In this document: positions 12,908 to 22,222 of the stretch, in pieces
Layout of the letters: the number at the start of each line of letters is the position of its first letter
Numbering within the stretch: position 1 is the stretch's first letter
NCBI RefSeq assembly: GCF_000826105.1
Contig: NZ_CCYK01000003.1
Span: 1 to 64,000, forward strand
Direction: 5' to 3'
Source: Pseudomonas massiliensis
GTDB taxonomy: Bacteria; Pseudomonadota; Gammaproteobacteria; Pseudomonadales; Pseudomonadaceae
Length of the DNA: 64,000 nt
The notes under the pieces: generated by a model
The model's input: only the letters and a program-made list of their open reading frames with translations
Databases searched by the model: none
What the model was told of the DNA's origin: nothing
Program-made: the position numbers and the translations under genes

Positions 12908-14438
12908 GCTCGACCGGCGCTTGCTCTTCCAGGCCCACGAAGCGGCGCACACGCTGTGCCGCGGGGTCGCTGCGCAAGGCTGTGGGCGAGCCGTCGAAGG
13001 CCACCGTGCCGTGCTCCATGAAGATGACCCGGTCGGAAATGGAAAGGGCGAACTCCATTTCGTGAGTGACGATAATCAAGGTCATGCCTTCGTTGGCCAG
13101 GTCGCGGATCACCTTCAACACCTCGCCCACCAGTTCCGGGTCCAGGGCCGAAGTGGGCTCGTCGAACAGCATCACATCAGGCACCATGGCCATGGCCCGA
13201 GCGATGGCCACCCGCTGCTGCTGCCCACCGGAAAGCTGCTGCGGATACTTGCGCGCATGGGCCAGCAAACCCACCTTGTCCAGCAATGCCAGCGCCCGGC
13301 TTTCGCTCAGCCCAGCCGGCTCGCCGTGGTAGCGGGGCGCGAGGGTGATGTTGTCAACCAGGGTGCGATGAGGGAATAGGTTGAAGTTCTGGAACACCAT
13401 GCCGATGCGGCGTATGCCTTGGCGCACGCGACCGCTATTGGGATGCTCGCCAGCGTTGATGTAGCTTTCTCCGAAGAGCACGATCTCGCCGCGGTCGATG
13501 CTTTCCAGGCCGTTGATGGTGCGGATGAGCGACGTCTTGCCTGAGCCTGACGGGCCGATGATGGAGATCACCTCGCCACTGGCCACGCTCAGATCGATGC
13601 CCTTGAGCACTTCATGGTTGCCGTAGCGCTTGTGCAGCCCACGCAGTTGCAGCGCTGGCGCCGCGCCTCGGGTCGGCACTTGCGCTGGACGCAGCGCAGC
13701 CGCTGGCAGGGTACTGCGTAGCCGAGCCACTTCAACATCACCCAAGGCAGCCGGGGTGCGCCTGTTGAGGTCCAGGCCGCGTTCCAGCCATTGCAGCGCC
13801 CAGCCGAACACCGTCACGATCAGCACGTAGTAGGCACCCACCGCGGCCAGGGTTTCCATCACCAGGAAGTTTTGCGCGTACAGGCGTTGACCCACGGTGA
13901 GCAGCTCGGTCAGGGAAATCACCGAGACCAGCGACGTTAGCTTCACCACCGTGATGTATTCATTGATCAGGGTCGGCAGCGAGATCCGAAAGGCCTGGGG
14001 AATGACGATCAGCCGCTGCAGGCCGATCGGCCCGATGCCAAGCGCGCGGCCCGCTTCGCGCTGCCCCTTGAGCACGGAGATCAATCCGCCGCGGTGAATC
14101 TCCGCCATGTAGGCCGCCTCGGTCACCACCAGGGCGAGCAGGCCGGAATAGAAAGGTTGCGATAGCAGCGCGCCGCTGGCGGGAAACAGCTGTGGCAAGT
14201 TGTAGACGAATACCACCAGTACCAATAGCGGAATGCTGCGGAAAAACCAGATGTACAGGCTGGCCGGCACACGCAGCCAGGCCAGCGTCGAAAGCTTGGC
14301 CGTGGCCAGGAAAAAGCCCAGCACCATGCCCAGCAGCCAGGCCAGGGCGCTCAGGCAGATCACGGTGACGCAGGCCTTCCAGAAATCCGCCATGGAAAAC
14401 AGCGAAACGAAATAACCCCAATCGAATTCCATAGGCAC
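12876..14438 (-). CDS. Fused polar amino-acid ABC transporter, permease plus ATPase in one chain
   Basis: 520 aa in one frame. Residues about 1-220 are a HisM/GlnP-type permease with several membrane segments and the ABC-coupling loop EAGRALGIGPIGLQRLIV. A linker of about 40 residues follows, and then, from about 265, a GlnQ/HisP-type ATPase: GPSGSGKTSLIR (Walker A), LSGGQQQRVAIARAM (signature), VMLFDEPTSALDPE (Walker B) and the H-loop THEME. These parts are usually separate proteins. Here they are fused, so a homodimer would make a full inner-membrane importer. It is the last gene of the operon that starts at 17189. Substrate is unknown; the family takes up polar amino acids and relatives. 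Confidence 0.9.
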   Translation of the reverse strand: MPMEFDWGYFVSLFSMADFWKACVTVICLSALAWLLGMVLGFFLATAKLSTLAWLRVPASLYIWFFRSIPLLVLVVFVYNLPQLFPASGALLSQPFYSGLLALVVTEAAYMAEIHRGGLISVLKGQREAGRALGIGPIGLQRLIVIPQAFRISLPTLINEYITVVKLTSLVSVISLTELLTVGQRLYAQNFLVMETLAAVGAYYVLIVTVFGWALQWLERGLDLNRRTPAALGDVEVARLRSTLPAAALRPAQVPTRGAAPALQLRGLHKRYGNHEVLKGIDLSVASGEVISIIGPSGSGKTSLIRTINGLESIDRGEIVLFGESYINAGEHPNSGRVRQGIRRIGMVFQNFNLFPHRTLVDNITLAPRYHGEPAGLSESRALALLDKVGLLAHARKYPQQLSGGQQQRVAIARAMAMVPDVMLFDEPTSALDPELVGEVLKVIRDLANEGMTLIIVTHEMEFALSISDRVIFMEHGTVAFDGSPTALRSDPAAQRVRRFVGLEEQAPVELSQPALASGH

Positions 14439-14444
14439 CTCAAG

Positions 14445-14466
14445 CGCCGCCCCGGACGAGGCGGCG
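14445..14466 (-). promoter_or_regulatory. Stem-loop between binding-protein gene and transporter gene
   Basis: CGCCGCC (14445-14451) pairs perfectly with GGCGGCG (14460-14466) in the 35-base gap between the binding-protein stop and the permease-ATPase start. There is no U-run. GC-rich stem-loops at this place often protect the binding-protein mRNA and reduce expression of the membrane components; that role is inferred. Confidence 0.5.
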
Positions 14467-14473
14467 GATAAAC

Positions 14474-15262
14474 TCAGTTAACCGCTTCCAGGTCGTATTT
14501 CTTCAGGATCGCGGCGTACTCGCCGTTTTCCTTGCTTGCCTTCATTGCCTGCACGAGGGCCTGGTAGGTTTCGGCATTGCCTTTCTTCACGTAGATGCCC
14601 AGGGTTTGTGGGTACACCAGCTTTTCCGAGCTGACCACCACCCGGCCATTGGTGCGCTGGGCGATCATGTGCGCCGCGCCGGCGATTTCCACCTGGGCCT
14701 GGACGTTCTTGGAAAGCAGGGCCTGGGTGACTTCCGGGGCGGAAGGGAACTCGCTTACGGTGATGGCGCCTTTGTTGTTGGGCACGCAATAACTGCTGGA
14801 GAGTTCGCGGAATTTCGCTACCCAGGTGGTGCCTTGTTCCAGGCCGATCTTCAGCCCGCACAAGTCTTCGGGCGTCTTGGGGCTCAGCTCGCTGCCCTTG
14901 GGCACCATGATCGCCGCGCCCGTGTTGGCGTAGGGAATGGCCTGGGCCTGAGCCTCGCGCTCAGGGGTGATGTACATGCCGGAGATGATCGCGTCGTAGT
15001 GCCCCGCGTTCAGGCCATTGATGAGGTTGGGGAACTTGGTGTCCACGAAAGCCGCCTGGCTGCCCATGGTCTTGGCCAGGGCGTGAGCCAGTTCCGGGTC
15101 CGAGCCCACCACCTGTTTGTTGGCGTCATAGGACTCGAACGGGGGGTAGGTGATTTCCATCCCCACCTTGAACACACCCGGCGTGGCGGTCGGGCCAGCG
15201 GAGCTGGCGGTGGCGCAAAGCAGGCCGGCGGCAAGCAGGCCGAAGCGAACAGTGTGGCGCAT
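14474..15262 (-). CDS. Periplasmic amino-acid-type substrate-binding protein
   Basis: 262 aa, family 3 solute-binding protein (SBP_bac_3). It has a Sec signal peptide (MRHTVRFGLLAAGLLCATAS, cleavage expected near SAG), then the family start VGMEITYPPFESYD, VVGSDPELAHALA, and YDAIISGMYITPEREA. It should deliver its ligand to the fused permease-ATPase encoded next. Start choice: the longer frame begins at 15307 within the upstream stop, but ATG 15262 has an AGGAG ribosome site 9-10 bases upstream and begins directly with the signal peptide. Ligand unknown. Confidence 0.9.
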   Translation of the reverse strand: MRHTVRFGLLAAGLLCATASSAGPTATPGVFKVGMEITYPPFESYDANKQVVGSDPELAHALAKTMGSQAAFVDTKFPNLINGLNAGHYDAIISGMYITPEREAQAQAIPYANTGAAIMVPKGSELSPKTPEDLCGLKIGLEQGTTWVAKFRELSSSYCVPNNKGAITVSEFPSAPEVTQALLSKNVQAQVEIAGAAHMIAQRTNGRVVVSSEKLVYPQTLGIYVKKGNAETYQALVQAMKASKENGEYAAILKKYDLEAVN

Positions 15263-15303
15263 GGGTGAAGGCTCCTGAAGGGTCACGGGGGAAGGCGGTA
15301 CGT

Positions 15304-16338
15304 TCATAGCGCGGTCGCCTGGTTCTTGAGATGGCCGAAGCTGGCCGGCTTGCGTGCCTCACTGGGCAAGCGCAGCTCGCCGGCGGCGACCTTGCGGCGC
15401 AGGTACTGGTAGGTTTGCAGCGCCTGGCCCCACATGTGCTCGCCGATGGCCAGCGCTTCGTACTGCTGTTGGCCCTTGTCGAAGCTGGGCAGCGGGGCGA
15501 TGCGGGTGTGGTAGTCGCAGGCGTAGAACAAGGGGAAGGCATAGCGCTCGGCCGCGACCTTGCGCACCCGGTGAGCGGTGGCCACGAAGGTACCGGCGGT
15601 CATCACTTCGAGCATGTCGCCGATGTTGACCACGAAGGCGCCAGGGTGTGGTGGCGCATCCACCCACTGGCCTTGGTCGTTCATTACTTCCAGGCCCGGC
15701 TGGTCGGCGTGCAGGATGGTGAAACACTCGTAATCGGTGTGCGCCCCGATGCCCGGGGCATCCACTCGACGCGGGTCGAAGGGGTAGTGAATCAGCCGTA
15801 GCTTGGACGGCGGGCGGCTGACCATGGGCGCGAAGTAGTCCTCCGGCAGGCCCAGGGCCAACGCGAAGCCGCCGAACAGTTTGCCGCCCAGGTCGAACAC
15901 CGCCTTGTAATACGCTTGTACCGCGGCCTGGAAGCCGGGCACCGGGGGCCAGTCGTTGGGCCCCAGCAAGGGTGTGCCGGCCAGGAAGAGCGGGTCGTCG
16001 GCGGGCACTTCGAAGCCCACGTCGAAGGCTTCCTTGTGATCTGGCTCACCTTCCCCGTACACCTCTTCGCCCTTGGGCACGAAGCCCTTGTGGCTGGCCG
16101 AGGTGCCGATGTAGTGCTTCATCTTGGCATCCAGCGGTTGGGCAAAGTACGCCTTGGCCGCTGTCTGCAAGCCTTCGATCAAGGCCAGGTCAATGCCGTG
16201 GCCGGTGATGTACAGAAAGCCCACCTCACTGGCGGCACGGCCGAGTTGCTCGGCCACTGCCAGGCGATGCTCCAGCTCGACGCTGAACAGGCCGGCGATA
16301 TCGACCACGGGAATGCTGCTGAAATTGGCGTTGCTCAT
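15304..16338 (-). CDS. 2-oxoglutarate/Fe(II)-dependent oxygenase, isopenicillin-N-synthase family
   Basis: 344 aa. The family uses Fe(II), O2 and usually 2-oxoglutarate to oxidise small molecules. The N-terminal DIOX_N domain is visible ([10 protein letters not shown] near residue 9, [12 protein letters not shown] near 43). The C-terminal double-stranded beta-helix has the iron ligands H and D in [13 protein letters not shown], a distal H in VATAHRV, and the RYAFPLF strand. The start at 16338 (MSNANFSS) overlaps the upstream stop (ATGA). It is co-transcribed with a TIM-barrel protein and an amino-acid-type ABC importer, which suggests that the imported compound is oxidised inside the cell. 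The exact reaction is unknown. Confidence 0.88.
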   Translation of the reverse strand: MSNANFSSIPVVDIAGLFSVELEHRLAVAEQLGRAASEVGFLYITGHGIDLALIEGLQTAAKAYFAQPLDAKMKHYIGTSASHKGFVPKGEEVYGEGEPDHKEAFDVGFEVPADDPLFLAGTPLLGPNDWPPVPGFQAAVQAYYKAVFDLGGKLFGGFALALGLPEDYFAPMVSRPPSKLRLIHYPFDPRRVDAPGIGAHTDYECFTILHADQPGLEVMNDQGQWVDAPPHPGAFVVNIGDMLEVMTAGTFVATAHRVRKVAAERYAFPLFYACDYHTRIAPLPSFDKGQQQYEALAIGEHMWGQALQTYQYLRRKVAAGELRLPSEARKPASFGHLKNQATAL

Positions 16339-17189
16339 GCCGACTGGCCCTCGTCGAGGAAACGTTGGAAATGGGCGCGCTCGGCGGTGGCCATCCACTG
16401 GTTGATAGCCCACAGGTCCGCCACTGGCGCGTTGATGAAAGGCAGGTGATGCAGGTAGCCGTCGGCACCGAATTCAGGCGTGAGGGTGGTGACCGCCTGG
16501 CCACGGGCGCGCTGGGCCCGCCACACGGCTTCCCAATGGCTTTGATGGAAGGCCAGGGCAGCGGCGTATTCCGGGGCAGCGGGGTGGGGCACTTGGGGGC
16601 CTTGGTCGTAGCCCACCCGGGCCTGGATGTGCATCACCCGCTCCACGAACGGTGATAGGTCATCGGCCAGGTCATCCAGCAGGCGCTCGCAGCACACCAC
16701 CCAATGGCTGATATCGCTGGTGAAACGCAGGTCAGGCAGTTGGCGGATCAGCTCCAAGGTGACCCAGGGGTTGAACAGGGAGCGGGCGCGGTGGGTCTCC
16801 ACCAACACAGGCGCCGCCTGTGCGGAGGCCATCGCCAAAAGCTCGCCGAAGAACTCCACCTGTTGCGCCAATGGCCAGCGATCATTGCCCGCCAGCAGGT
16901 TGATGAAGCGCGGCGTCAGTTCGCTAGCCCAGTCCAGCTTGCGGCGCAGGTCTTCAAGGTGCTCGGCGGGTGTGGCGCGCTGCTCGGGCAGCACATCGTA
17001 GGCTGTAAACACCGTGGCGATATAGGGCACCTGGTTGCTGGCGAGGAAGGCCCCGAATTCCCGCCGCTCTGCCGCCTCCAATGGCAGCCGCGCCTCCATG
17101 CCCTCGAAGCGCGCGGCCAGCAGTTCCTCCAGCGCCTGCGCCTTGCTGGCGCGGTAACCCCAGAGTGAACGGAAAATCTCAAGACGCAT
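16335..17189 (-). CDS. Xylose-isomerase-like TIM-barrel protein
   Basis: 284 aa. It resembles the sugar-phosphate isomerase/epimerase (AP_endonuc_2) TIM-barrel superfamily: N-terminal strand [12 protein letters not shown], a barrel strand ending in the acidic pair of [10 protein letters not shown] near residue 150, [16 protein letters not shown] near 180, [10 protein letters not shown] near 210, and [10 protein letters not shown] near 245. The E, D, H and E residues at strand ends would form the usual metal site. It is the first gene of the minus-strand operon with the oxygenase, binding protein and importer. Substrate is unknown and the isomerase role is inferred from fold only. Confidence 0.7.
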   Translation of the reverse strand: MRLEIFRSLWGYRASKAQALEELLAARFEGMEARLPLEAAERREFGAFLASNQVPYIATVFTAYDVLPEQRATPAEHLEDLRRKLDWASELTPRFINLLAGNDRWPLAQQVEFFGELLAMASAQAAPVLVETHRARSLFNPWVTLELIRQLPDLRFTSDISHWVVCCERLLDDLADDLSPFVERVMHIQARVGYDQGPQVPHPAAPEYAAALAFHQSHWEAVWRAQRARGQAVTTLTPEFGADGYLHHLPFINAPVADLWAINQWMATAERAHFQRFLDEGQSA

Positions 17190-17672
17190 CGGCAGGCCCT
17201 CGGTCCATCGCTACAGGTGCCCCCGGCCATGGCCGAGGGCAGATAAGGGCAGTAGCAAAGATGAAACCGAGGCCGGGCCTCTGACGGGCCCGATCCGATG
17301 CGCCGATGGTAGGCATTACGCAGCGGCCCGATGAATAGGCTGGGGCAAATCATAAGTTCAGGGAAATCTGAACTATGGCGCTTGAGTAAGCCCGGTCTCG
17401 ACCGTGGGCTGGTAGGAGGCAGCGACAGCTGCCGAACTCCAGCGCTTTCAAGCCTCTCTGCTTTAACACAACCAGCCGCGCGCGCGGGCGTGGGCGATGA
17501 AGACCCAATCGCGCAAGCTTTTTACAATATTGTTTTTTTACTGAAACCCTTGCGTCAAAGGCATTCTTAAGACTTCCGCGAAACGTCCTACAGAACCTTC
17601 AGAAGCGGGCTGACAGCGTTCCCCTGGCCCTTGTGGTTAACCTTGGTCCGACTTCGTTGAACGGCTCGGATC
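17190..17672. other. Intergenic region between two divergent operons, with candidate control sites
   Basis: 483 bases without a convincing gene; a 79-codon open frame at 17331-17570 has no ribosome site or recognisable product. It holds a perfect 7-bp inverted repeat AGTTCAG (17355-17361) / CTGAACT (17368-17374), a REP-like palindrome at 17412-17436, and an A/T-rich block with the palindrome ACAATATTGT (17524-17533). The last lies about 140 bases before the secretion gene and may mark its promoter. The first inverted repeat is a candidate operator for the minus-strand catabolic operon. Confidence 0.5.
17412..17436 (+). repeat. REP-like palindrome
   Basis: GTAGGAGGCAGCGACAGCTGCCGAA: the stem GGCAGC/GCTGCC is preceded by GTAGGA and followed by GAA. 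Nearly the same sequence recurs at 48048-48071. This is the shape of Pseudomonas REP elements (GTGGGAGCnnGC..GCnnGCGAA). Confidence 0.6.
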
Positions 17673-19676
17673 ATGGAAAACAACGCCCCCAGCCTTAAGG
17701 CCTGCCTCCAGGCAATTGGTCGTTTTCACCATTGCACCACGGCGGTGTGCCACAGCCAGGACCTGACTTGGGCCACGCTGCTCGATGAGGCCAATCGGCT
17801 TGGCCTTACAGGCCAATACCAGCGCTGCGACGCGTCCTGCTTGAACAGGCAGGCGCTTCCGGCCATCGCCTTGGGTGCCGATGGTCGCGCCTTCATCGTT
17901 GCGGGGGTGCGCCCGGGCGAGGCACTCATTCATGACCCGCTCAGCGGCCAATCGGAAACCTTGACGCTGGCAGGGCTGGCCGAGCGCTGGTCCGGGCAAC
18001 TGTTGCTCCTTCGCTCCGCCCGGATGGCGCTGGGAAGCCTGGCCAGATTCGATTTCACCTGGTTCGTGGCGGCGCTGGTGGAACATCGCAAGTGGCTGTG
18101 GCAAGTCCTGGCGGCCGCGTTCGGGTTGCAGCTTTTCGCCCTGATGGCGCCTCTGTTCTTTCAAGCGGTGATGGATAAGGTTCTGTTACATCGCAACCTG
18201 CATACCCTGGATATCCTGGTCATCGCCCTTGTAGCGGTAGCTCTGTTGGAAAGCGCGCTCAGCGCCATCCGCACCTACGTTCTGGAGCACACGGCCGCGC
18301 GCATCGACGCCAAGCTTGGCAGCCAACTCTATCGCCATCTGCTCGCCTTGCCCCTGCCTTACTTCCAGGCGCGGCCGTGCGGCCACCTGGTCGCGCGGTT
18401 GGGGGAAGTGGAAACCTTGCGCCACTTTCTGTCCGCACAAACGCTTGGGGCAATCATCGACGCGCTGTTCTTCCTCTTCTTCAGCGCGGCCCTGTTTCTA
18501 TTGAGTCCGCTATTGGCCCTGGTGGTATTGGCCTCGCTTCCGCTGTACCTCGCGCTCGCACTTTGGCTAACGCCCCGCTTGCGCCAACGGCTGGAGCGGC
18601 AAGCGGCACATGGCGCTGCCCAGCAGGCATTCCTGCTGGAAACCTTGCGCGGCATCGACACTGTGAAAACCCTGGCCGTGGAACCGCAGCTGAAGCAGCG
18701 CTGGGCCAGCCTTCAAGCTAAAACCCTGCTCGCCGGGTTCCAGGCTGGCAACGCATCGGCTCTTATGCAGGAAGCCGTGGGGCTGGTGGGCAAGCTGACC
18801 ACGGCCGGCGTGCTGGGCATAGGCGCTTGGCTGGTGATCCACTCGAGCCTGTCCTTGGGCCAGTTGATAGCGTTCAATCTATTGGCCACCCGGGTCGCCC
18901 AGCCGCTGCAACGCCTTGCGCAGTTGTGGGTGCATCTGCAGCAGGCAGGTATCGCCATGCATCGACTGGCCGATGTGCTCGACGCCCCGCGAGAAGATAC
19001 CGATCCTGAACTCAAGCCCATGCCCGATGTGATCGGCCAAGTGGAGTTTCGCGAGGTTCACTTCCGCTATGGACCCGGCGAACCGCTCATCCTGAAAAAC
19101 TTCAACCTACTCGTCCGCCCTGGCGAAGTCATCGGCATCCGCGGCCCTTCCGGCTGTGGCAAGAGCACCCTGGCCCTGCTGCTGCAGAACCTTCAGGTGC
19201 CGGAGCGAGGCCAGGTGCTCATCGATGGCATCGACCTGGCCACGGTGCAGCCCGTTTCCTTGCGGCAACAGGTCGGCGTAGTCACGCAGGACGCGGTGCT
19301 GCTCAGCCGCTCTATACGGGAAAACATCGCCATCAACGACCCCGGCGCCCCCCTCGATGAGGTGATGGCCGCCGCGAAGCTGGCAGGCGCCCATCAGTTC
19401 ATTCTAAAACTGCCCCAAGGCTACGACACCCTTTTGCACGAAGGCGGAGGCTCGCTATCGGGCGGACAACGCCAGCGTATCGCCCTGGCCCGCGCCCTCT
19501 TCGCCAAGCCCAGACTATTGATCATGGATGAAGCCACCAGCGCCCTGGATGCCGAGGCCGAGCAACACATACTCGATCACATGCCCGAGATATGTAGGGG
19601 GAGAACGGTATTGATCATTGCCCATAGGGCGCAAGCGTTGAAGAAGGCGGGGCGGGTTATAAATCTAAGGTTGTAA
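17673..19676 (+). CDS. Type I secretion ABC exporter, first copy (HlyB/LapB-like)
   Basis: 667 aa. The N-terminal 115 residues are a C39-peptidase-like domain without the catalytic cysteine motif, as in RTX exporters. Next come an ABC exporter membrane domain (about 125-420; PLFFQAVMDKVLLHRN, LPLPYFQARPCGHLVARLGEV) and the nucleotide-binding domain with GPSGCGKSTL (Walker A), LSGGQRQRIALARAL (signature) and LLIMDEATSALD (Walker B). Such proteins energise export of unfolded RTX proteins through an HlyD adaptor and TolC. It lies upstream of the RTX protease, while a second exporter of the same family lies downstream. It ends soon after the H-loop (IIAHRAQ), shorter at the C-terminus than the downstream copy. 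Confidence 0.9.
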   Translation: MENNAPSLKACLQAIGRFHHCTTAVCHSQDLTWATLLDEANRLGLTGQYQRCDASCLNRQALPAIALGADGRAFIVAGVRPGEALIHDPLSGQSETLTLAGLAERWSGQLLLLRSARMALGSLARFDFTWFVAALVEHRKWLWQVLAAAFGLQLFALMAPLFFQAVMDKVLLHRNLHTLDILVIALVAVALLESALSAIRTYVLEHTAARIDAKLGSQLYRHLLALPLPYFQARPCGHLVARLGEVETLRHFLSAQTLGAIIDALFFLFFSAALFLLSPLLALVVLASLPLYLALALWLTPRLRQRLERQAAHGAAQQAFLLETLRGIDTVKTLAVEPQLKQRWASLQAKTLLAGFQAGNASALMQEAVGLVGKLTTAGVLGIGAWLVIHSSLSLGQLIAFNLLATRVAQPLQRLAQLWVHLQQAGIAMHRLADVLDAPREDTDPELKPMPDVIGQVEFREVHFRYGPGEPLILKNFNLLVRPGEVIGIRGPSGCGKSTLALLLQNLQVPERGQVLIDGIDLATVQPVSLRQQVGVVTQDAVLLSRSIRENIAINDPGAPLDEVMAAAKLAGAHQFILKLPQGYDTLLHEGGGSLSGGQRQRIALARALFAKPRLLIMDEATSALDAEAEQHILDHMPEICRGRTVLIIAHRAQALKKAGRVINLRL

Positions 19677-19928
19677 TCAGTGTGATTAATGTGGATAGGC
19701 GAATCCTCAAGATCAATCAATGCAAAAGTAAAATTTTATATTCTTTGACCTAATAAGTAACGGATCAAGTTGCTCTCTAGGTACTGACGTAGCCTTGTTG
19801 AAAAGTTTATTTTATCTATCTTGGGAGATAGGGTAAGTCATGATGGTTAACATATTTATAAGTCGAAAAATGGACGTTAATCTTGATTTCTGCTGGAGTT
19901 GAGGTCGATTGATTTGGGCGCCTGGTTT

Positions 19929-20666
19929 ATGAAAAAGGTCTGCTACGTGTCAATTCTGCTGGCAGTCATGGTTGCCGCGCACATGACTTACCCTCTGGAA
20001 GAGGGGCCAGGGTTCCGACTGAAGTCGAATAGGGTCGAAGCTGACCCTAAACTTGGTTCGGTTGAAGGCGCTACATATAACTGCGGGAGGTTCGGAAATA
20101 GGGTCTACAGGTTTCCGAAGGCACTCACCGAACCCTTTATCCAATATATCGGTGACCAACCATGGTCCCCCGAAGTTCCAAAGGTCAAACGGTCCTGTAA
20201 AGATGAATTTCGAGGCACGGGTTTCCTGGCGTGCTTACCAGATTTTCGGTTCCAAAGCGCGTTGTCTGAGTGGGAGGAAAATTGTCGGATCTTTGTGAGT
20301 TTATCTAATACGAGCGGCGACAAATATCTCGAAGAGATTGTCAAGGATAAGAGGCTTTATAGATTAGAGAGTAAGAATTCGGATTTTTATGATGGCGACC
20401 TGGAACTTTATCGTTTCGACGTGGACGTTGGTGCGGTTCAGAGGATTTTCTGGAGAGCCAGATCGGAAAATAAACCATACGTATATGGAAAGTGCACGCT
20501 TAGTGTTACTTATCCCCAATGTGATTTCAAGAAGTTTAGTGCTGCATCAGGCGCTGCTATAAGCGTGAGCTTTCCCATGCACGATATTCGTCATTGGGAG
20601 GAATGGCTGAATGCGGTAGAAAGTAAATTGCTAATCTTTCAAGTAGTTCGCCTAGGAGGTGAATGA
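19929..20666 (+). CDS. Small signal-anchored protein of unknown function (partner A)
   Basis: 245 aa from ATG 19929; the frame is open back to a TTG at 19899 and no start has a strong ribosome site. The N-terminus is one hydrophobic signal or anchor segment (VCYVSILLAVMVAAHM), and the rest is polar with about seven further cysteines, suggesting a periplasmic, disulphide-containing domain. I do not recognise the family. The gene is A/T-rich compared with its surroundings and follows an A/T-rich gap at 19677-19928. Its stop is placed so that the next gene starts 3 bases later, so the two are coupled. By position it matches 22223-22750, the small gene before the full RTX protein. A partner, inhibitor or immunity role for the following module is inferred. 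Confidence 0.65.
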   Translation: MKKVCYVSILLAVMVAAHMTYPLEEGPGFRLKSNRVEADPKLGSVEGATYNCGRFGNRVYRFPKALTEPFIQYIGDQPWSPEVPKVKRSCKDEFRGTGFLACLPDFRFQSALSEWEENCRIFVSLSNTSGDKYLEEIVKDKRLYRLESKNSDFYDGDLELYRFDVDVGAVQRIFWRARSENKPYVYGKCTLSVTYPQCDFKKFSAASGAAISVSFPMHDIRHWEEWLNAVESKLLIFQVVRLGGE

Positions 20667-20668
20667 TT

Positions 20669-22021
20669 ATGCAGTTGGTGCGAGAAGACATTGTTGTAGC
20701 TAAACGTTTGCGCAATGAAGGTGGGCCTGCTGCGGTGTATGATTTCTTGATCTCGCAAGGGTCAAGGTATGCCGTATTGGCAAATGGCGTAGCCAAGGAA
20801 AATACCTTTGCCGGAATATCTGCGCTTTCATATATGAGGGAACGTTACTACGAAGAGCATGGCTCAGAAATGCCTGAGGAGGTTCTGAGAGGTGTAAAGT
20901 TCGGTATGGCTTTGGGTTGTATCGATGCGCTTGAGGAGAATATAAAGTCAGGTCTTCAAGATGTTAGCCTGGATCAAGCTGAAAAATTCCATCGAGAAAC
21001 ATTTCGCGGCCTCGGTTTGAAGGCGGACTATTGGACTCTTCATGTCGTGCTTAACACCTTGCCGCCCGAAGAGCGCGAGCCTTATTGGAGGAATACGCTG
21101 GGGCGGGCCGGAAGTTTCACAGGCGAAGTGATGATCGCCGGAGAAACTCTCAAGGAAATGGCCTATCACGGGGCGACTTTTGGCGATCCTGATGTGCTCA
21201 GTTGGGTTGTTCGAGTTGGCGGGCCCCGCACCGTTGCCGCGCTATCGAACCCTATCCTTAGGGAGTCGACCACCATCGTCGAGGAGTCTGTGGACCAGCT
21301 GCTTACCACCGCGACCTATTTCGTACCGGACGAAGAACTGGCCATCTTCATCAAAAACAATCCGCTGCCCAAGAACCGGACAAAGGAAGAAACCGAGGCG
21401 GCCGAATCGGTTCGCAATGGTTACGCCGTTTCCGAGGCTACCCATCAAATCCGGTTGGGGCGCGGCGCGTTGGAAAAAACGGACTTCGTTTCTTCGCAAA
21501 TCTCTAGCCTAGCCACAGGTGGCATCCGCCCAGGTGAAGTGCAGATAGATCCCAATACGAAGCCCAACGAGTACCTACAGCAAAGCTATATCGACAAAGG
21601 TGCCGCATGCACGCCTGCCGAGCGGCTTCAGAACAGCCTGATCTTCAATAACCTGGGCGCCAACACCACTCACAACGTTTATGTCGACCCGCTTCTCCTG
21701 GACCTGACCGGGGAGGGGGTGAAGATGACCTCCATCGCCGAAGGCGTGCTCTTTGACATCGACAACAGCGGTACCCTGAAGCGCACAGGCTGGAGTGGCG
21801 CTGGTACCGGGATGCTTGTACTCGACGATGGCAGCGGAGTTGTACGGCATGGCGGGCAATTGGTTTCTGAATACCTGGGGTCCATGCCTGGAGAGGACGG
21901 CCGGCCGGGCGAGGTAAAATTTGACGACGCCTTCGCCGCGCTTGCCTCGCTGGATAGTAACGGAGATGGACGGGTGACGGCGGCGGATGCGCAGTGGCAG
22001 CAGCTTCGGATATGGAATTGA
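20669..22021 (+). CDS. Orphan N-terminal module of an RTX-type secreted protein (truncated copy)
   Basis: 450 aa. Residues 1-275 form a helical module of unknown function (ending near GRGALEKTDFVS). Residues 276-450 are nearly identical to residues 277-451 of the 1820-residue RTX protease at 22764. They include the RTX-associated block DPLLLDLTGEGVKM, VLFDIDNSGTLKRTGW and the EF-hand-like DSNGDGRVTAAD. The frame stops two codons after the shared DNA ends (LRIWN, stop). There is no glycine-rich RTX region, no protease and no C-terminal secretion region. Start choice: ATG 20669 has a perfect AGGAGGT at 20654-20660; ATG 20663 would be too close. It looks like a displaced alternative N-terminus of the downstream protein. 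Confidence 0.8.
   Translation: MQLVREDIVVAKRLRNEGGPAAVYDFLISQGSRYAVLANGVAKENTFAGISALSYMRERYYEEHGSEMPEEVLRGVKFGMALGCIDALEENIKSGLQDVSLDQAEKFHRETFRGLGLKADYWTLHVVLNTLPPEEREPYWRNTLGRAGSFTGEVMIAGETLKEMAYHGATFGDPDVLSWVVRVGGPRTVAALSNPILRESTTIVEESVDQLLTTATYFVPDEELAIFIKNNPLPKNRTKEETEAAESVRNGYAVSEATHQIRLGRGALEKTDFVSSQISSLATGGIRPGEVQIDPNTKPNEYLQQSYIDKGAACTPAERLQNSLIFNNLGANTTHNVYVDPLLLDLTGEGVKMTSIAEGVLFDIDNSGTLKRTGWSGAGTGMLVLDDGSGVVRHGGQLVSEYLGSMPGEDGRPGEVKFDDAFAALASLDSNGDGRVTAADAQWQQLRIWN
21494..22016 (+). repeat. 523-bp direct repeat, copy 1
   Basis: Aligned by eye with 23592-24114 at a constant offset of 2098 bases. I counted 11 mismatches and no gaps (about 98% identity). It starts at TCGCAAATCTC and ends at TATGGA. 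It encodes the shared 174-residue segment downstream of two unrelated N-terminal modules. Confidence 0.95.
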
Positions 22022-22159
22022 CTCGTAAAGTACCATGTGCACCCCAGCTTTTTGAAGAAACGGTTTTGCTCAGCTTTTATCTCTTGCTTCAATGAGTCGT
22101 AAAAATAACCGTTGATTGCGTTGCAGACGCATTGCCGGAATTCCGAATTCCTATATGAG

Positions 22160-22213
22160 GGAGGGCTGCTAGTGATTCATATATGGATCATCCGAGATAC
22201 GGAGGGCTGCTAG
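22160..22213 (+). repeat. 13-bp direct repeat pair
   Basis: GGAGGGCTGCTAG occurs at 22160-22172 and 22201-22213, just upstream of the small gene at 22223. Its meaning is unclear; each copy carries a GGAGG that could serve as a ribosome site but is far from the start codon. Confidence 0.5.
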
Positions 22214-22222
22214 CACCGCGTT

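Noticed and set aside
17331..17570. 79-codon frame in the divergent gap before the first ABC exporter
   Set aside because: No ribosome site or recognisable product; it runs across a REP-like palindrome and the A/T-rich promoter block.
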